Source: Fistularia commersonii (taxonomy: Eukaryota > Chordata > Actinopteri > Syngnathiformes > Fistulariidae). Taken from it: DNA of 64,000 bases. The DNA lies in NCBI GenBank assembly GCA_037954325.1, contig JBBMNZ010000030.1, positions 9,680,501 through 9,744,500 on the forward strand, in the 5' to 3' direction. The position numbers and the translations under genes are program-made. Below, piece after piece: positions 1 through 36,789 of this stretch (the stretch's first letter is position 1; the number at the start of each line of letters is the position of its first letter). The notes beneath the pieces are model-generated. The model was not told where the DNA came from and did not search any database. It was given only the letters and a program-made list of their open reading frames with translations.

Positions 1-659
1 CATCTTTTATTATTTGTCTCCCTCTCTCTATACAGACACACACAACCACACACGCTGACACATACATCTGAATGTATGTACGTTTATGTATGTATCGTAA
101 AATGCAATGCAAATGTGATTTAGTAAAGTGTTTAGTAAGTGAAAGTGTTTAGACAATGAATGTGTGTGCTTGTGAGAAGTGCGGCTGGTAGTGAACATTC
201 TGAGTCAAAATTTTTGAATTGAAATTGAAAGAAATAGAGAAACACCGAAATTTAACCAAGAACGCTAATATTTAAATGGCGTTGTGCGCCTGCTATGTGA
301 GCTAATTTCAGCTCACCATCTCAAAGCTAGCAAGCTGAGGACATGTTTAGGGACATGCATGAGCAAGAGTCCAGTTGAAAGCCATCCAAACATTCATGGC
401 TGTAATTGCTTTTTGTTACCGCTTGCCAGAGGCTTGCTGACTGGCATTGTGAGAACTTTCATAGAAGGAAAGACTTCTAATTATAAAACATGAAGCCAAT
501 AAAAGAGTTATTGAAAAAAACAACAGCACACAAGACAGATTTCACAGACAACAGTACCCGCTCTTTAGAGGCCCATTGGCGGCTTGATGCTATAGTAAAG
601 AAGTTGTTTTCGGTGGTGCCACTGGCTTGCTCTGGTTTTAGTCAGTCTGGAAGTCTTAC
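1..659 (-). other. atp1a3: atp1a3 intron 17, partial
   Basis: This stretch follows the exon 17 donor and runs to the window edge. I find no stretch resembling the next sodium pump exon (the VPAISLAYEAAESD block) on the minus strand, so it is treated as intron. I see no recognised repeat in it apart from a short CA-rich patch near base 40. Confidence 0.7.
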
Positions 660-25584
<24,925 letters not shown>

Positions 25585-26110
25585 CGCGGCCGCGGTCAGT
25601 CGGGTCTCCTCCGAAGATTAATCGCAATTCGGCGTGGTTTGGACCAGAATGGCTTGCTTTAAGGCGGTGAGACGGGGCAGAAAACACTTTATTCACTCGG
25701 AAAATACGACAAAAATCTCCTGCCGGCTGATAAGGCTAGCGCTATAATAAAAAATAAATCAGATAACTAGCTTAACTCAACCCCCAAAAATATTATCAGA
25801 AGATAATGGGCATAAGGTTAGTGAAGGGGTGGCGTTTCATGGAACACCGCAGCAAAGCTGCGCCAGATGAAGAACAAAAATGAATTCTGTTTTTTTTTTT
25901 AATTAAAAAATATATAATCAGCGGCAAGTGATACTTAAGCAACCGTCTCCGCGTGAGGCTCAAATGATGCCGGTGGGAAGTAGAGCCGGACAGATGACTT
26001 GATTCTGGGATGCTGTGTCCCTCCGCGCCTGCCGGATCACTGCCGGATGCAACTCCGCGAAAGAAACAAGATCCGTTTGCAGACTGAGGCTGCGTCTGTT
26101 TATGGCGTAG
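25585..26110 (-). promoter_or_regulatory. atp1a3: atp1a3 5' UTR and putative core promoter
   Basis: Directly upstream of the Met-Gly exon in gene orientation. The leader next to the ATG is GC-rich, consistent with a CpG-type promoter. An AT-rich patch near 25.74-25.76 kb could be TATA-like, but spacing to a start site is unknown. No clear neuronal silencer (RE1) site was seen. Confidence 0.4.
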
Positions 26111-27830
26111 GAAAGAATTAATAAAACAAAAAAGCCCTCACTTTTTATTTTCTGCGATTAATATAGATAAGAAAAAAATACATACAATTCCTTATGTACT
26201 CGTTCCTTGTAAGAGAAAAAAAAACAAATCACCTGTACTTGAAATACAGTGTGATTTTAAGGGAAAATGTTTGACATATTCACGAGTCCAAGTAAAAGGG
26301 CATTAAAAGTGAATAAAGTAAAATTGTGCCTCATTTGGTCAGGCAAAATAACCTGGGTTTGGAATGTAACCATAGTTCCAGGTTTGCATTTTGAGAGCTT
26401 GAACCAAAAAACTAAACCACTGCGGTTTGTTCTAGGGATGCTGCAAGCTCCTGCCAGCAATGATTTTATAATCATCATGTGTTGATCATGTGCTCACACG
26501 AATCTGTTATAACATTAAAACTGTAGGATTCTCAATGCACTATTTTGTTGTTTATCACATCTGTTTCACATACAGTCATGAAAGCATTCTTTACTTTTCT
26601 GTTTAAACCAACAGCAATCTTTTCTGAAGGCGGTTTGGCTTTTGTCTTTTAATTGAAACACTTCATGAGCAAAGTACACATCTGCATCAGTCTCATCTGG
26701 GGGGGAGGGGGGATTCCCATCCTACAAATATTGTTCTCCTGACACAGGATCAAGCTTGGATTTGTTTGGCAGTCAATGTCAAACAGCTGTGAGAAGCAGA
26801 ACACCAAGCAAAAGACATGCATTTTCTTCTGGGTCAAAGGAAGGAGATTAGACACTGGGAAATTATCCAGGACAAGAAACATGAGAAAAGAGTGGGGTCG
26901 TAAAAGGCAAGGTCATTAATAACATTTAAGTTCAGCCTCCGTTCCATCTTTAGGACAATCAATGGAATTAAAAGGCACAGATGCTCTCAAACGGGAAAGG
27001 AATCTATCGCTGATGCACCCAGTTGAAACCAGAAATTACATGGAGACAATGCGGTAACCGTGGACAGTCGGGCCAAAGCTGCGGCTTTACATTCTTTTAT
27101 TTCTATTTGCACCACCTGCTGTGAAAGATTAGACAATTATACTGCTATTTTTAGTCACTGTAAAGAGCAGAATGGTTTGCAGGCTATTAATGTTGTACAG
27201 TTGCCATGCACACAAACACACACTTAAGCATACATGTTTACATGACAAGAGAGATTCGAACAAAACGTTTGGCGAAGGAAAAGATTCTGGTATCCGTGCG
27301 ATAGCAGGAAAATGGATGCGGTTTTCAAACCATAGCGATGTGTGTTGCTATGCAAATGGTTGCCTGTGAGGCTGGGTTTGGCTCACCTGTCCATGTGATT
27401 GTGTGTGTGTGTCGGGTGGGAGCAGTTTAATTTGTTTCTGTGTGTGTGTGTTTGCTATTCCGCCAGCCACAGCATCCAGATGAGATCAATACATCCCTAT
27501 CTATCATGAATGAAGTGTGGCCTGGTTCTATACTGCTTTGTCATTTAATAAACCTGCAACATCCATCAAACTGTTTTTCTGGAAAATTTAAAGATGTAGT
27601 TTGAAAATAAATCTGCCAGCACCAACACCTCCTCCATTCAAGGTGAAGATTAACCACAATAATTGCATTTCCCAATTGTCATTCTGCAATATTAATGTTC
27701 ATAGCATCTCAGATGGTGAATGTTACTTGCATACATCAACGGAATAATAATGGAAGCTCACAGTATTCACTTGAAAAAAACATTGTTAAGGAGGTGATTT
27801 TGTTGCTGATTTAAAATCTTTAAAATCAGA
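26111..27830. other. 5' flank of atp1a3, no gene seen
   Basis: AT-rich sequence without a supported exon or a recognised mobile element. A short (TG)n patch occurs near 27.40-27.45 kb. Open frames here are short and lack motifs. Confidence 0.4.
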
Positions 27831-27837
27831 TCTCAAT

Positions 27838-28045
27838 GCTCCCGAGACACAGGGCTATCCTGTGGCCCCTGGCGTCTCTAAAAGCCAGACGGACAGACAG
27901 CCTCCCTTGGCAAGAAAAAACGACCTTAAACCTTCCATTTTGAGAAAGTTAATAGTTAAGGTTAGCCTGACTACAAGTTTTGCTGCCATACTCTACTCCT
28001 CCAAGGGATATTCCATAATGCACCTCTCTCCCTATCCCAGGGGTG
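27838..28045 (+). repeat. L2-like LINE 3'-region repeat, copy 1
   Basis: Shares blocks with the copy at 43.93 kb: CAATGCTCCCGAGACACAGG, then CCTGGCGTCTCTAAAAGC and GGGATATTCCATAATGCAC. Truncated at its 3' side, where a CAGGGGT-type hAT-like fragment follows to about 28.25 kb. Confidence 0.5.
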
Positions 28046-28644
28046 GGGGTCAGGGGTCGCATTGACTTTTAAAATTTGACGGACGGGCCGGGTCACCACA
28101 AGATACGATACACATTTTAAAAAAAAAAAGCATTTGTTAACAGTACATACCAGACTCGTCTGACATTTGCCGATGATCCCATTTTGTTGAATGTTATTGC
28201 AAGACGCCGTGCACAAAAAGAAACAACACAGCAGGGTTTAAATGAAACGAGGCCATGATAAATTGAATAAATTAAGCAGTTATTTATCATGCATTGGTAA
28301 AGGTGTCTAAAAGGACTTTCGGTGAAACAGCGGGCTATATATTAGTTTTCACACAATATGTTTACCCGCAGTGGTCTTTCAAAAAAGTCAATCCTATACT
28401 GTATATTCAAATATTCATGGCCAATTTCCAATACGATAGATTTTAAGCCAAATGAGATACATTTATTTTTTGTGCACAGCATGGATTTTGTGTGCCCATA
28501 AAATCCGCACATTAGTCATTTAACTGATTAGAAAGAGGTGTCAAATCCCCAGACAGGACCCCAGACTCTAAATTACCCAGATGTGTGACTGAGGGAGTGC
28601 GTGGCTGTATGTATTTATATGAAGTGTGAATGAGAGAGAGAATG

Positions 28645-29280
28645 TATCAAAGTCAGCTTCATTGTAAATTTCTCCACATGTACTAGACATACAAAGGTAT
28701 TGAAAAAAACGTTTCTCACTTTTCCATGGTGACATGAGATTAACAATATAAATATGGAGTGCACATTAACGGTAAAGTGATGAATAAACAGACATTATAC
28801 TATAGCATATAAAGTGAACGCCGATACGATCTACCGGTCCTGAGGCGAGAGGATGATAGAGATTTATCCGCGGAAAAAACGGAACTGTATAACTATATGT
28901 AATTTAAATTTGAATATAGAAAGTAGCAGCAGAGTTATCTCTACAGTTTTTTTTCAATGTATTAAGTAATACATACCAGACAATAGCAGGTGAGAAAATG
29001 AAGTGGATTTAAAAGAATAAAAAAAGTCAGTATATGGTGTATTATACATTTGCAGCATGATGTATTTTACTGTAACCGTGCAAAAATGGCAGTAGTGCAA
29101 AGTGCAATATGTTGTCAGAGTCCAGTGTTGTGGGGCCCAGGTGAGGAGGGGGGCCGAGTGGAGGAAGTGGAAGAATTTAGCATCCTGACAGCCTGGTGTT
29201 TGAAGTTTTGGTGAGTCTGGTGGAGCGGCCACCGGGGCTCCGGTACTTTTTCCCTGAGGGCAGAAGGCTGAGATGACTGT
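28645..29280 (-). mobile_element. LINE 3' end (L2/Rex1-like), C-terminus and 3' UTR
   Basis: Minus strand encodes LLPSGKKYRSPGGRS then TRLTKTSNTRLSGC before a stop, the conserved C-terminal block of teleost L2/Rex1-type reverse transcriptases. The 3' UTR runs to a tail containing TTTACAATGAAGCTGACTTT near 28.65 kb. The 5' part of the element is absent. Confidence 0.65.
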
Positions 29281-29299
29281 ATAATTGTATCTCTCTATA

Positions 29300-29440
29300 T
29301 ATGACTTGTGAATGAAGGGGTGATTGTTTTTTATATGTGTTTTATATGTGTATATAAAACATGTGTTTTATATACATATATACATGTGTTTTATATATGT
29401 ATATAAAATATACGTATTTTACATGTTTATATGTGTTTGC
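29300..29440. repeat. AT-rich interrupted (TATATG)-type repeat
   Basis: Alternating TATATGTGTTTTATA and its near-complement over about 140 bases, able to fold back on itself. It precedes a SINE body with the GTGAATGAGAGAGTGAATGG unit. Confidence 0.6.
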
Positions 29441-29526
29441 ATGCTATGTGAATGAGAGAGTGAATGGTTTTATATCACTACCTGACATTGGAGTGATAGA
29501 ATGTATGATCGCATGTCTCTTTAAGA

Positions 29527-29989
29527 CAGGGGTGTCAAACTCAAGGTCCATGAGCTGGATCAAGAATAAGAACAACTTTATTTATCCCGAAGGAAATTGA
29601 TTGCCAGATTTTCAAGTAAAACGTAACAATAATAATAAATAAATGTTAGGAAATTTTATAAACAGTAATAAAAGGGGGGAGAATAAGAAATACAAATAAA
29701 GCTATAAAGTGTCAAAGTCAAGGCTATAAAGTGTTTTAAGGTCTTAAGTACAAAGATTTTGAGATTCCCTGCGGCTTAAGGAAGAGGAATTAAAAAGTCT
29801 CATAGCCTCAGGTAGGAAAGACAGGCCCATGAACTGGTTTAATCCGGCCGCAAAGCTAAAACATACCAGGTTTCAGGGGTGAATTAAACCATAGGTACAT
29901 TAATACGTCATGATTTTACCTGGCCGACCCACTTTTGAACAGATTTTTCTCCTTGTGGCCTCTGAGCTGAACGGAGTTTTACACGCCTG
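29527..29989. mobile_element. Non-autonomous hAT element with 8-bp target duplication
   Basis: Begins CAGGGGTGTCAAACTCAAGG and ends GAGTTTTACACGCCTG, giving near-complementary termini of about 16 bases. Perfect 8-bp direct repeats CTTTAAGA flank it (29519-29526 and 29990-29997), the hAT hallmark. Its interior is interrupted by a LINE 3' end at about 29562-29821. Confidence 0.85.
29562..29821 (-). mobile_element. LINE 3' end nested in the hAT element
   Basis: On the minus strand it ends with TTCCTTCGGGATAAATAAAG TTGTTCTTATTCTTG. Its other end reads AAAAGTCTCATAGCCTCAGG on the plus strand, matching the longer copy at 56.5 kb. Flanking CCATGAGCTGG (left) and CCATGAACTGG (right) look like a diverged target site duplication. 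Confidence 0.75.
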
Positions 29990-30435
29990 CTTTAAGACAT
30001 GTGAATGGGAGAGTGAATGGCTGTATGGTTCTATATGTGGCCCTGTGATTGTTGGGGCGACGGGTCCAGGGTGAACCTTGCCTTTCACCCACTTGTTGGG
30101 CTCCATCCCCCAGATCCAGCCTGACTTGCAGGATTATTGGCATTGATATTGAATAAATGAGTGTTTTCAAGTAATTATAGCCTGACTATGTCATTAGAAA
30201 ATGTCCTAGATTTAGCACCTCAAGCTGTGGAAAAGAAACCCAATAACATTTTACATTCCCTCCCTCTTGCTCAAACACTGCGAGTTGGAAACATCAGAGC
30301 AGCTAAAATGCAAATAACATCCTTTCATAAAGGATGTATGACAAAGCATGTCTTTTTTTAAGGTCAGAGAGAAAAGCGGAGATACCGGAGAGGGCGGCAA
30401 GAACAGAGGAAAAACAAAACATTTTCAGGGACCTG

Positions 30436-30449
30436 GTCACCATAGCAAC
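30436..30449 (+). promoter_or_regulatory. Consensus RFX X-box
   Basis: GTCACCATAGCAAC fits the X-box consensus GTNRCC-N(0-3)-RGYAAC at every position. An E-box CAGCTG follows within a few bases, and a second half-site GTTGCC lies at 30459. RFX factors use such sites in ciliary, neuronal and immune genes. Function is unproven. Confidence 0.4.
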
Positions 30450-30735
30450 AGCTGTCAGGTTGCCATGATTCCCTGATCATCTCGCTGACACAGAACGAAA
30501 ATGAGAAAATAGGAAACATGATGAATGACTGGACGGAGACAAGAAGACACTGATGGAAAAGGAAGAAAATAAAATCACAGCCCAACACTTCCTTGTTTTT
30601 CTAAATCTTTGGGTGCTTTAAATAAACACATAAAATATTTTGTGTTTTAAATAGATAAATAATATAGTTGGAGAAAACACTTCGTCATTGTTCATTTCAT
30701 TCTGAACCCGAGGGTCCATGACAGCAGCTGCCAGA

Positions 30736-30872
<137 letters not shown>

Positions 30873-31234
30873 GCAAACAAAACACACTTACAAAGTAGTT
30901 TCAACTTCTTCAAAGTCCATTATTGAGATGATTATGGGAGGGATGACAGCAAATCTCATCGCCTTGAATTTAATTGTCATTGGTTTTTGGAGCCGACTGC
31001 AAAACCATTTTCTATTTCTGTCACCCTCCTTTTGTCTCCCACTGTCATTTGAAGAGAGGAGCCATTTTAAAGAGCTCCGAGGTGGAGATATGACCTATTT
31101 ATCCACATAGGATTAGAGGCAGAGACGGGTTGGAGGCGGTTTTGATAGGGATCCTATAGTTTTTAGGGCACAGATTTAAACAGGGGCGGCAGTTGTTAGC
31201 GCTAATGCCTCATATCAAGAAAGTCTCTCTTCGA

Positions 31235-31400
31235 TTCTGACAGAGGAGCCTTTCTTTGTGGCGCCTCCCTGTCCTCTGCATGGTTTTCCTCTTCGCTCCC
31301 TGAATGAGGGAAAGAATGGTTGCATGTCTTTATGTGACGTGCTTCCTGCCACCCTGAGTGCAGGATAAGTGGCAGACAATGGATGGATAGATGGATGAAG
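31235..31400 (+). mobile_element. SINE body and tail fragment
   Basis: Contains GAATGAGGGAAAGAATGGTT, a CACCCTGAGTGCAGGATAAG block and a GGATGGATAGATGG tail, matching the 3' part of the tRNA-headed SINE family. The head is missing. Confidence 0.5.
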
Positions 31401-31510
31401 GAATGAAAGAATGTCTTACAGAGATTATAAGATAAAGTTGGGGTGAGATTTGGGTTTGCAGTTATGTATCTGAAAGAGTACAACAGTCTTTTAAAAGTAA
31501 CTCAATCAAC

Positions 31511-32370
31511 AGGGCCGTTTCTAGCGTTGTGGGAGCCCTGATGCAAACTACTGTTCGGGGGCCTTTTATTGCCAAAGTTGGATCGATAGATTCCTACAGA
31601 TATCCTACGGATGCAATAATAAAATCTCTCAAATTAAATTGAAAAATGAATGACCCAACCATGCAAGTTGAACAGCTAGGAGTTGATAGTACAAGGAGAA
31701 AAAACATGGATCGTTTATATGTCAATAAATTAAATTGATTCAGTGGTCCTCAGAAATGTTCAGTTTACATTTTACAAATAAGGTATTACAATAATAGCTG
31801 AAAAAAAACCCAAATCTAATTAGAATGATGATGAATCAAGATGAATGGAAATCAACACTTAACCAAAAATAAAAACGCAGTAAACCAGCATAATAGTACA
31901 CATGTTAGGCTAACTTGTTCACTATAATTACTATTATTGCTCTCTAATAAGTCCAGTTTTAGTTATGTTAATGCAGCAAAGGCAGGGGGAGTTGTTAATA
32001 ACCCACTCAAAGTAAGAACCCACTGCCATACACATCCACAATATGTACTGGTTAAGTTCAGCACACTAACCATTAGAAACCCATTAACTCTGCCACATTA
32101 TGAATTAATCAGAAAGTAGTACTAAACTAATGTACGTTACATAAATTATTCATACTAAACATACTGCTCCCCCTCCCCCACATCATGAAAGAAAACATAC
32201 CTTCGAACACTCGTCAACATTCCACTGTTATTTTTGTAAGTGCCTTGCTTACTTTAAGTAAGCATCATTTTCAACGGTCAGAAGTAAGTTAACAGTCAGA
32301 AGTAAGTTACATCTGAGGGGCTCCCTGGTGGCGAGCAGGTCCATCGCATTTGCATAGTTTGCCAATAAGA
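31511..32370. mobile_element. Possible non-autonomous DNA transposon
   Basis: Left end CAGGGCCGTTTCTAGCGTTG followed by GGGAGCCCTGATGCAAACT; right side carries GGGGCTCCCTGGTGGCGAGC and GCATAGTTTGCC, roughly inverted to the left subterminal part. The outermost right terminus is not found, so it may be truncated. No transposase frame is visible. Confidence 0.35.
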
Positions 32371-32479
32371 AGAACAACTATGGCAACCATAGCAGAGTGC
32401 AGAAATTTAGCACTATGTCAATTGTACATGACAGGTTTTGACAAATTTGGGAAAGTAGAAATGGAAATGTAAACCCAAA

Positions 32480-32650
32480 AGTCGGGCCAGGGGAGGGGAC
32501 GGAGCCTATCCCAGCTGGCATCGGGTGAAAGGGTAGGACACACCCTGGATCAGCCACAGATAGAGACACACAAGCATTTACTCTACTATTCTGACTTCAT
32601 ATAGACATACAGCCATTCAATTCATCATTCATATGTCAATTCATCATTCA
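32480..32650 (-). mobile_element. SINE body fragment
   Basis: Contains GGAGCCTATCCCAGCTGGCA and GACACACCCTGGATCAGCC, then inverted SINE-body units (AGACATACAGCCATTCAATT). The tRNA-like head is absent. Confidence 0.5.
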
Positions 32651-33682
32651 TATGTCAAAGAGAGACATACAAGCATTCTTTAAGAAAAGATTTGATGGAC
32701 TATGGATCCCACAATGGGAAAATTGAATTTTCACAGCAGCAGAACAGGGTAGAAAAGTTTGCAAATAGTAATATGGGAAAATAATATGCAAATAATGGAT
32801 AAAGATACATATAAACAAGACTACATACAATGTAAACCACCGAAATCAAAATCTAAAGATGTGAAAAAGATATACCTAAAGATAGCAACACTTGCACAAT
32901 GAAGGCCAAACGCATTTACCGATGGAGAAGAGCGGCGGGAGGAAATCGATCCCAGCTCCGGTTCACCTCGCTGCAGTGGCTAAACGCAAATTTAGCACCT
33001 GCATGCTCCTTCTCCTTTACAAGGAACATAAAACGCATCGAAGCAGAAAAAACTCCATGTTCCTTGGAAGTTTAAATAATGCTCTTCTCGACTGGGGTGT
33101 GAAACAAGCTGTTGAAACCAAGGACGTGCTTTGTTATGTTGTCACCCTCGGTGCTCGCATCGAAATTTGGTGTAAAGTGACTCTTAACTGAGAAATTTAT
33201 TCGTAGTCGTGGCTTCAGTATATTTACATAATCAGGTTCGGTGTATGTTTTACGGAGCACTGATGCATTTTAAAGCAGCTACATAAAACGTAATAATCTG
33301 GCCCTGGACAAAAACCTGTTCCAAGATACTGTAACTCCACAGAGGGATATCAGTGTTGCTAATTTTATCTGCATTGAGAAGGGGCTAATCCTATTGATCC
33401 ATTTGTAAACTAACATTAAAAAAAAAAGGACATTTCTGCTGTGGTCTATTTTTAAACGTTGAGGCATTTCATCAGTTTTTCTTTGAGCCCCAAGCGGGGG
33501 ACTCAAACAAAGTGAGCGCAAAGAGCACTACCGGACATTTTATTTGTTGAGGATGCCCGAGGTAAGTGAGGTAACATTCTGATAAAGGTTTATAATAAAG
33601 CCCATCACTATTTGAAATAGCCTGAGGGCTTCAACCCTATAAAGTTTTTTAAACTCCCTTTTAATGGCATGTAACGGAGTCA

Positions 33683-33780
33683 GTTTTCAAGTCAAGTCAG
33701 ATTTTATTTATCGGGTGCCGAGTATTATTCGGTGGCCTTCTGACTCGATCAGTTGTGAGGAACAGGCACTGATGATGTCA
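33683..33780 (-). repeat. LINE 3'-tail fragment (minus orientation)
   Basis: Minus strand ends CCCGATAAATAAAATCTGAC TTGACTTG, close to the tails at 35.03, 37.47 and 44.53 kb. The part upstream in the element (to about 34.05 kb) is repeat-like but not assigned. Confidence 0.4.
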
Positions 33781-34374
33781 TGTAGCGGTCAACGGTTACA
33801 TACTGATAGTTGACATGATACAAAATGAGCTTAAATATTCATTAAATAAATCACAATGGTATACACTTGGTGAGATGCTGAAGCAGGTCTAACCACACCC
33901 CCTGGGAACCTGCAAAATGACAGCGCCCAAAGACTCGAGAGAGGTCTCGTGTACCTCTCCAGCATTTTGTAGTTCTAAAACATGAAGCTATGATCTGCCA
34001 GATTAGTTTCATTGAACTACAAACTGTTCCACTTTGAACAGTAAGGTGTATCTCCAATGATTATTATCATACTCCCAAAGTCCACTATCATATAAAACTT
34101 TCTCCAATTGCTCACCCCAACATACAGATTAAATTGTGGTGGTCCAGAGGAAACGAACAGAAGCCAAAGATGAATTTGAACTCCTAATAATCCAACTCCA
34201 GAAACAGCTCAGGAACAACATTGCACCCGGAAACTCTCAAACCGAGAGAGGCACGTCCCCTCGTGTCCTTCACAATACCATTGATGTGTTTCGTTTTACC
34301 TGTTGAACAGACGCGCTCTTGATATTTTCCCGGTTCATGTAGGTGGTATTATATTTCTGTGCAATATGCACGAT

Positions 34375-35085
34375 CTGCCCCGAGACACAGGGCTGGAACA
34401 TCTGGTTACAGAGCTCCTCTTCCGTGGAACCAACTTCCAGTCTCCATTTAGCGGGGGGCGTCGATACACCCGCTCTGATTAATAATAGGCTTAAAGCCTG
34501 GCTTTTTGACAAGGCTTTTAGTCAGCGCAAGGCTTGTCCCTCATTATGCTGCCATTGACTTACTTTGCCGAGAGATGTCCCATGACACACTTCTCTTATT
34601 TCTCACTCTTCCTATCCTGTCTACACTCGTGTCCCTTCATCAATGCGTGACGAGAACCTCGCGTCTCCTTCCGAGTCCTCATTTCGCCGGTTCCCAGGCT
34701 TGATCCGCTGCAGCGTCTCGCTATTGCTATTATAAGTCCAAGATTATTAATGCTTGTCCCTCCCAACCATTAAAACCCCTGCTGTCTCTATCAACATCTC
34801 TCTGTCCTTCTATCTTGTTCTCCTTCCTACTCCAACCGGTTGAGGCCAGCTGGAATCTGGCTCTGCACGACTAAAAGGAAGTGTTTCCTCAGCGCTGTGG
34901 CCACGTCCTTGCTCATGGAGGAATGATGGGTGGCTATCATTTTAAAGAATGGCGGTCCAGACCTGCTGTTAATGTAAAGAGTCATCGGACAAGCGGGTTG
35001 TGATTTGGTGCCATGGAAATAAAATAAGACTCAACTTGACACTTTACAACATCAAAAAAAAAAAAAAAAAAAAAAAAAGAAAAAA
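34375..35085 (+). repeat. L2-like LINE 3'-region repeat, copy 2
   Basis: Opens around GTGGAACCAACTTCCAGTCT, a remnant of a reverse-transcriptase C-terminus. It runs through blocks shared with the 43.93-kb copy (TCCTATCCTGTCTACACTCG, CTGCAGCGTCTCGC) and ends GTTGTGATTTGGTGCCATGG AAATAAAATAAGACTC plus an A-rich run of about 25 bases at 35053-35089. Confidence 0.55.
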
Positions 35086-35349
35086 AAATTCAGATCAACA
35101 TATCAAAAGTCAGAATAATTTGATTTATCTGTCAGTGATTTGCTCAAATTCGCTGCTGGACAGTTTTACACAGAATGTCCAAGAGTACATCCGGACACAG
35201 ACAGATTGGAACAACGATTTAAGAACCCCTAATAAAATGAGACAATCCAATTAAATGACAGCATAAATAAAACTTATCTTCTCGAAAAGAATTACGGGCC
35301 TCTTTTTCTTAACAATTTTAGACTTCGTAGGTATGTGTAAATCGGTATG

Positions 35350-35507
35350 GTACATGTTGAGCCGCATTTTGTAATAACGGTGCATTTTGTAATAATCTTC
35401 TCAATATGTAATAACTGATTACATAATGCGGCAAAATTTATTACAATGTGCGTTGGGGCAGTTTATTACAAAATGCACTGTTATTACAAAATGCGGCTCA
35501 ACAGTAC
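35350..35507. mobile_element. Palindromic MITE (about 150 bp, 40-base inverted repeats)
   Basis: The left arm begins GTTGAGCCGCATTTTGTAAT at 35356 and the right arm ends ATTACAAAATGCGGCTCAAC at 35502, an inverted repeat that continues inward for about 40 bases with GTGCATTTTGTAATAA. A GTAC lies just outside each end. The core also reads TGTAATAACTGATTACATA, so most of the element can fold into one hairpin. Confidence 0.75.
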
Positions 35508-36789
35508 ACTTACTTTGAGGGGGCAAACTGGTAAAACGGATACCAACAAATAAACAGTTCTGATATACAGTACTAGGTCTGTGATATCATGCAAATAGCG
35601 GATATAAATACAAAATGATCAATGATATATATTTTTATGCAGTTTGATATACTACGCTCTCTGACTTCATTGTGCAGGCAGTACCATAGCAAATAAGAGC
35701 GAGGTTGTGTGCTAGAGTACCTCGGGATGGGCTGGATGCCACGCTCTGATGACTTTTACCATTACATCACTGAGCACAGACATTTCCTGCAGTCATCTAC
35801 ACGGAAACACACACACACACACACGCACACTTACACACACCTGGGTGGTAAATGACAAAGTAATACAAACATGACGGGTGTTTGCATGGCTCGGGAGTTG
35901 ATGACACAGGTGCTAGCAGCAGTACACACTCGAAAACAAAAGTAACCTTCATTCCTTGACGCCTGAATTGGCTGACGATTGTTACAAATACACACACGCG
36001 TGCACACGCATGACACACGAATTTTCTTATTATCCTATATTGTCTCTCCTTCCACCAAAGAGACTAACGGTCGCTGTCCCCACCCCCTCCCACCGTTTGT
36101 AAAGTTGTCGTATTGCCTCAGTTGTCATTTCAGAGGTCACGCAATCAATAGGCATCAACCTCTCGTCAATAACAATGTCACGTAGAGTGTCTTACAACTG
36201 AGGGCATTTTTTTTTTTCAGGGTACATTGCAGTCACATTGAAATAGAAAGAGGGGACATATATGACTGTTCAACATAAAAAGCAAATGGTCATCGGGCTC
36301 ATTCCATGTCAGTCTTTGCAAGCAGTCACATGGGCATTCCAGGTTTTAATTTTAGCTCTATTTCTATTTCATGCCTCTATTGTCACCAGAGATTTTAGTT
36401 GAACAAATGTGAATGAAACCAAACTGCTGTTTTCAGTTAGAAAAATAGTCCTTTCAGGCTGCCCTTCCTTTAGGCTGTGAGCCAGTTGACTTTTTAATTT
36501 ACTCCCTCCCCTTTGTCTCTTGCCACAAAACACATCCCCCAACGCAGAACACTTTTTTAGAGGTTAGCGCTATCGGCTGAATTATTCACAACATAACATT
36601 GATGTTTCTATTTGTGTGTTTGTATACACACATTTGTGAGTGTGTGGCCACAAGCCCCAATTTTCCTCTGACATAGATGAGACATTAGTCAAAAACCCTG
36701 ATGAAACCTGACCAGTTGACCGTATCCATGGAAATGAGCTGACTGGGGTAATGGCTCCCAAGTTGCTTACAGAGTATGCTCCGGTGGCA

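Larger units (their letters stand above)
29445..30165 (+). mobile_element. SINE body split by a hAT insertion
   Basis: The left part (29445-29526) and right part (29990-30165) both carry the unit GTGAATGRGAGAGTGAATGG typical of the tRNA-headed SINE body in this window; the right part continues into GTTGGGGCGACGGGTCCAGG. The hAT element at 29527-29989 separates them, with the duplicated CTTTAAGA as target site. Confidence 0.6.

Noticed and set aside
32892..33191. 99-codon plus-strand frame
   Set aside because: No homology recognised, weak start context and no flanking splice signals.
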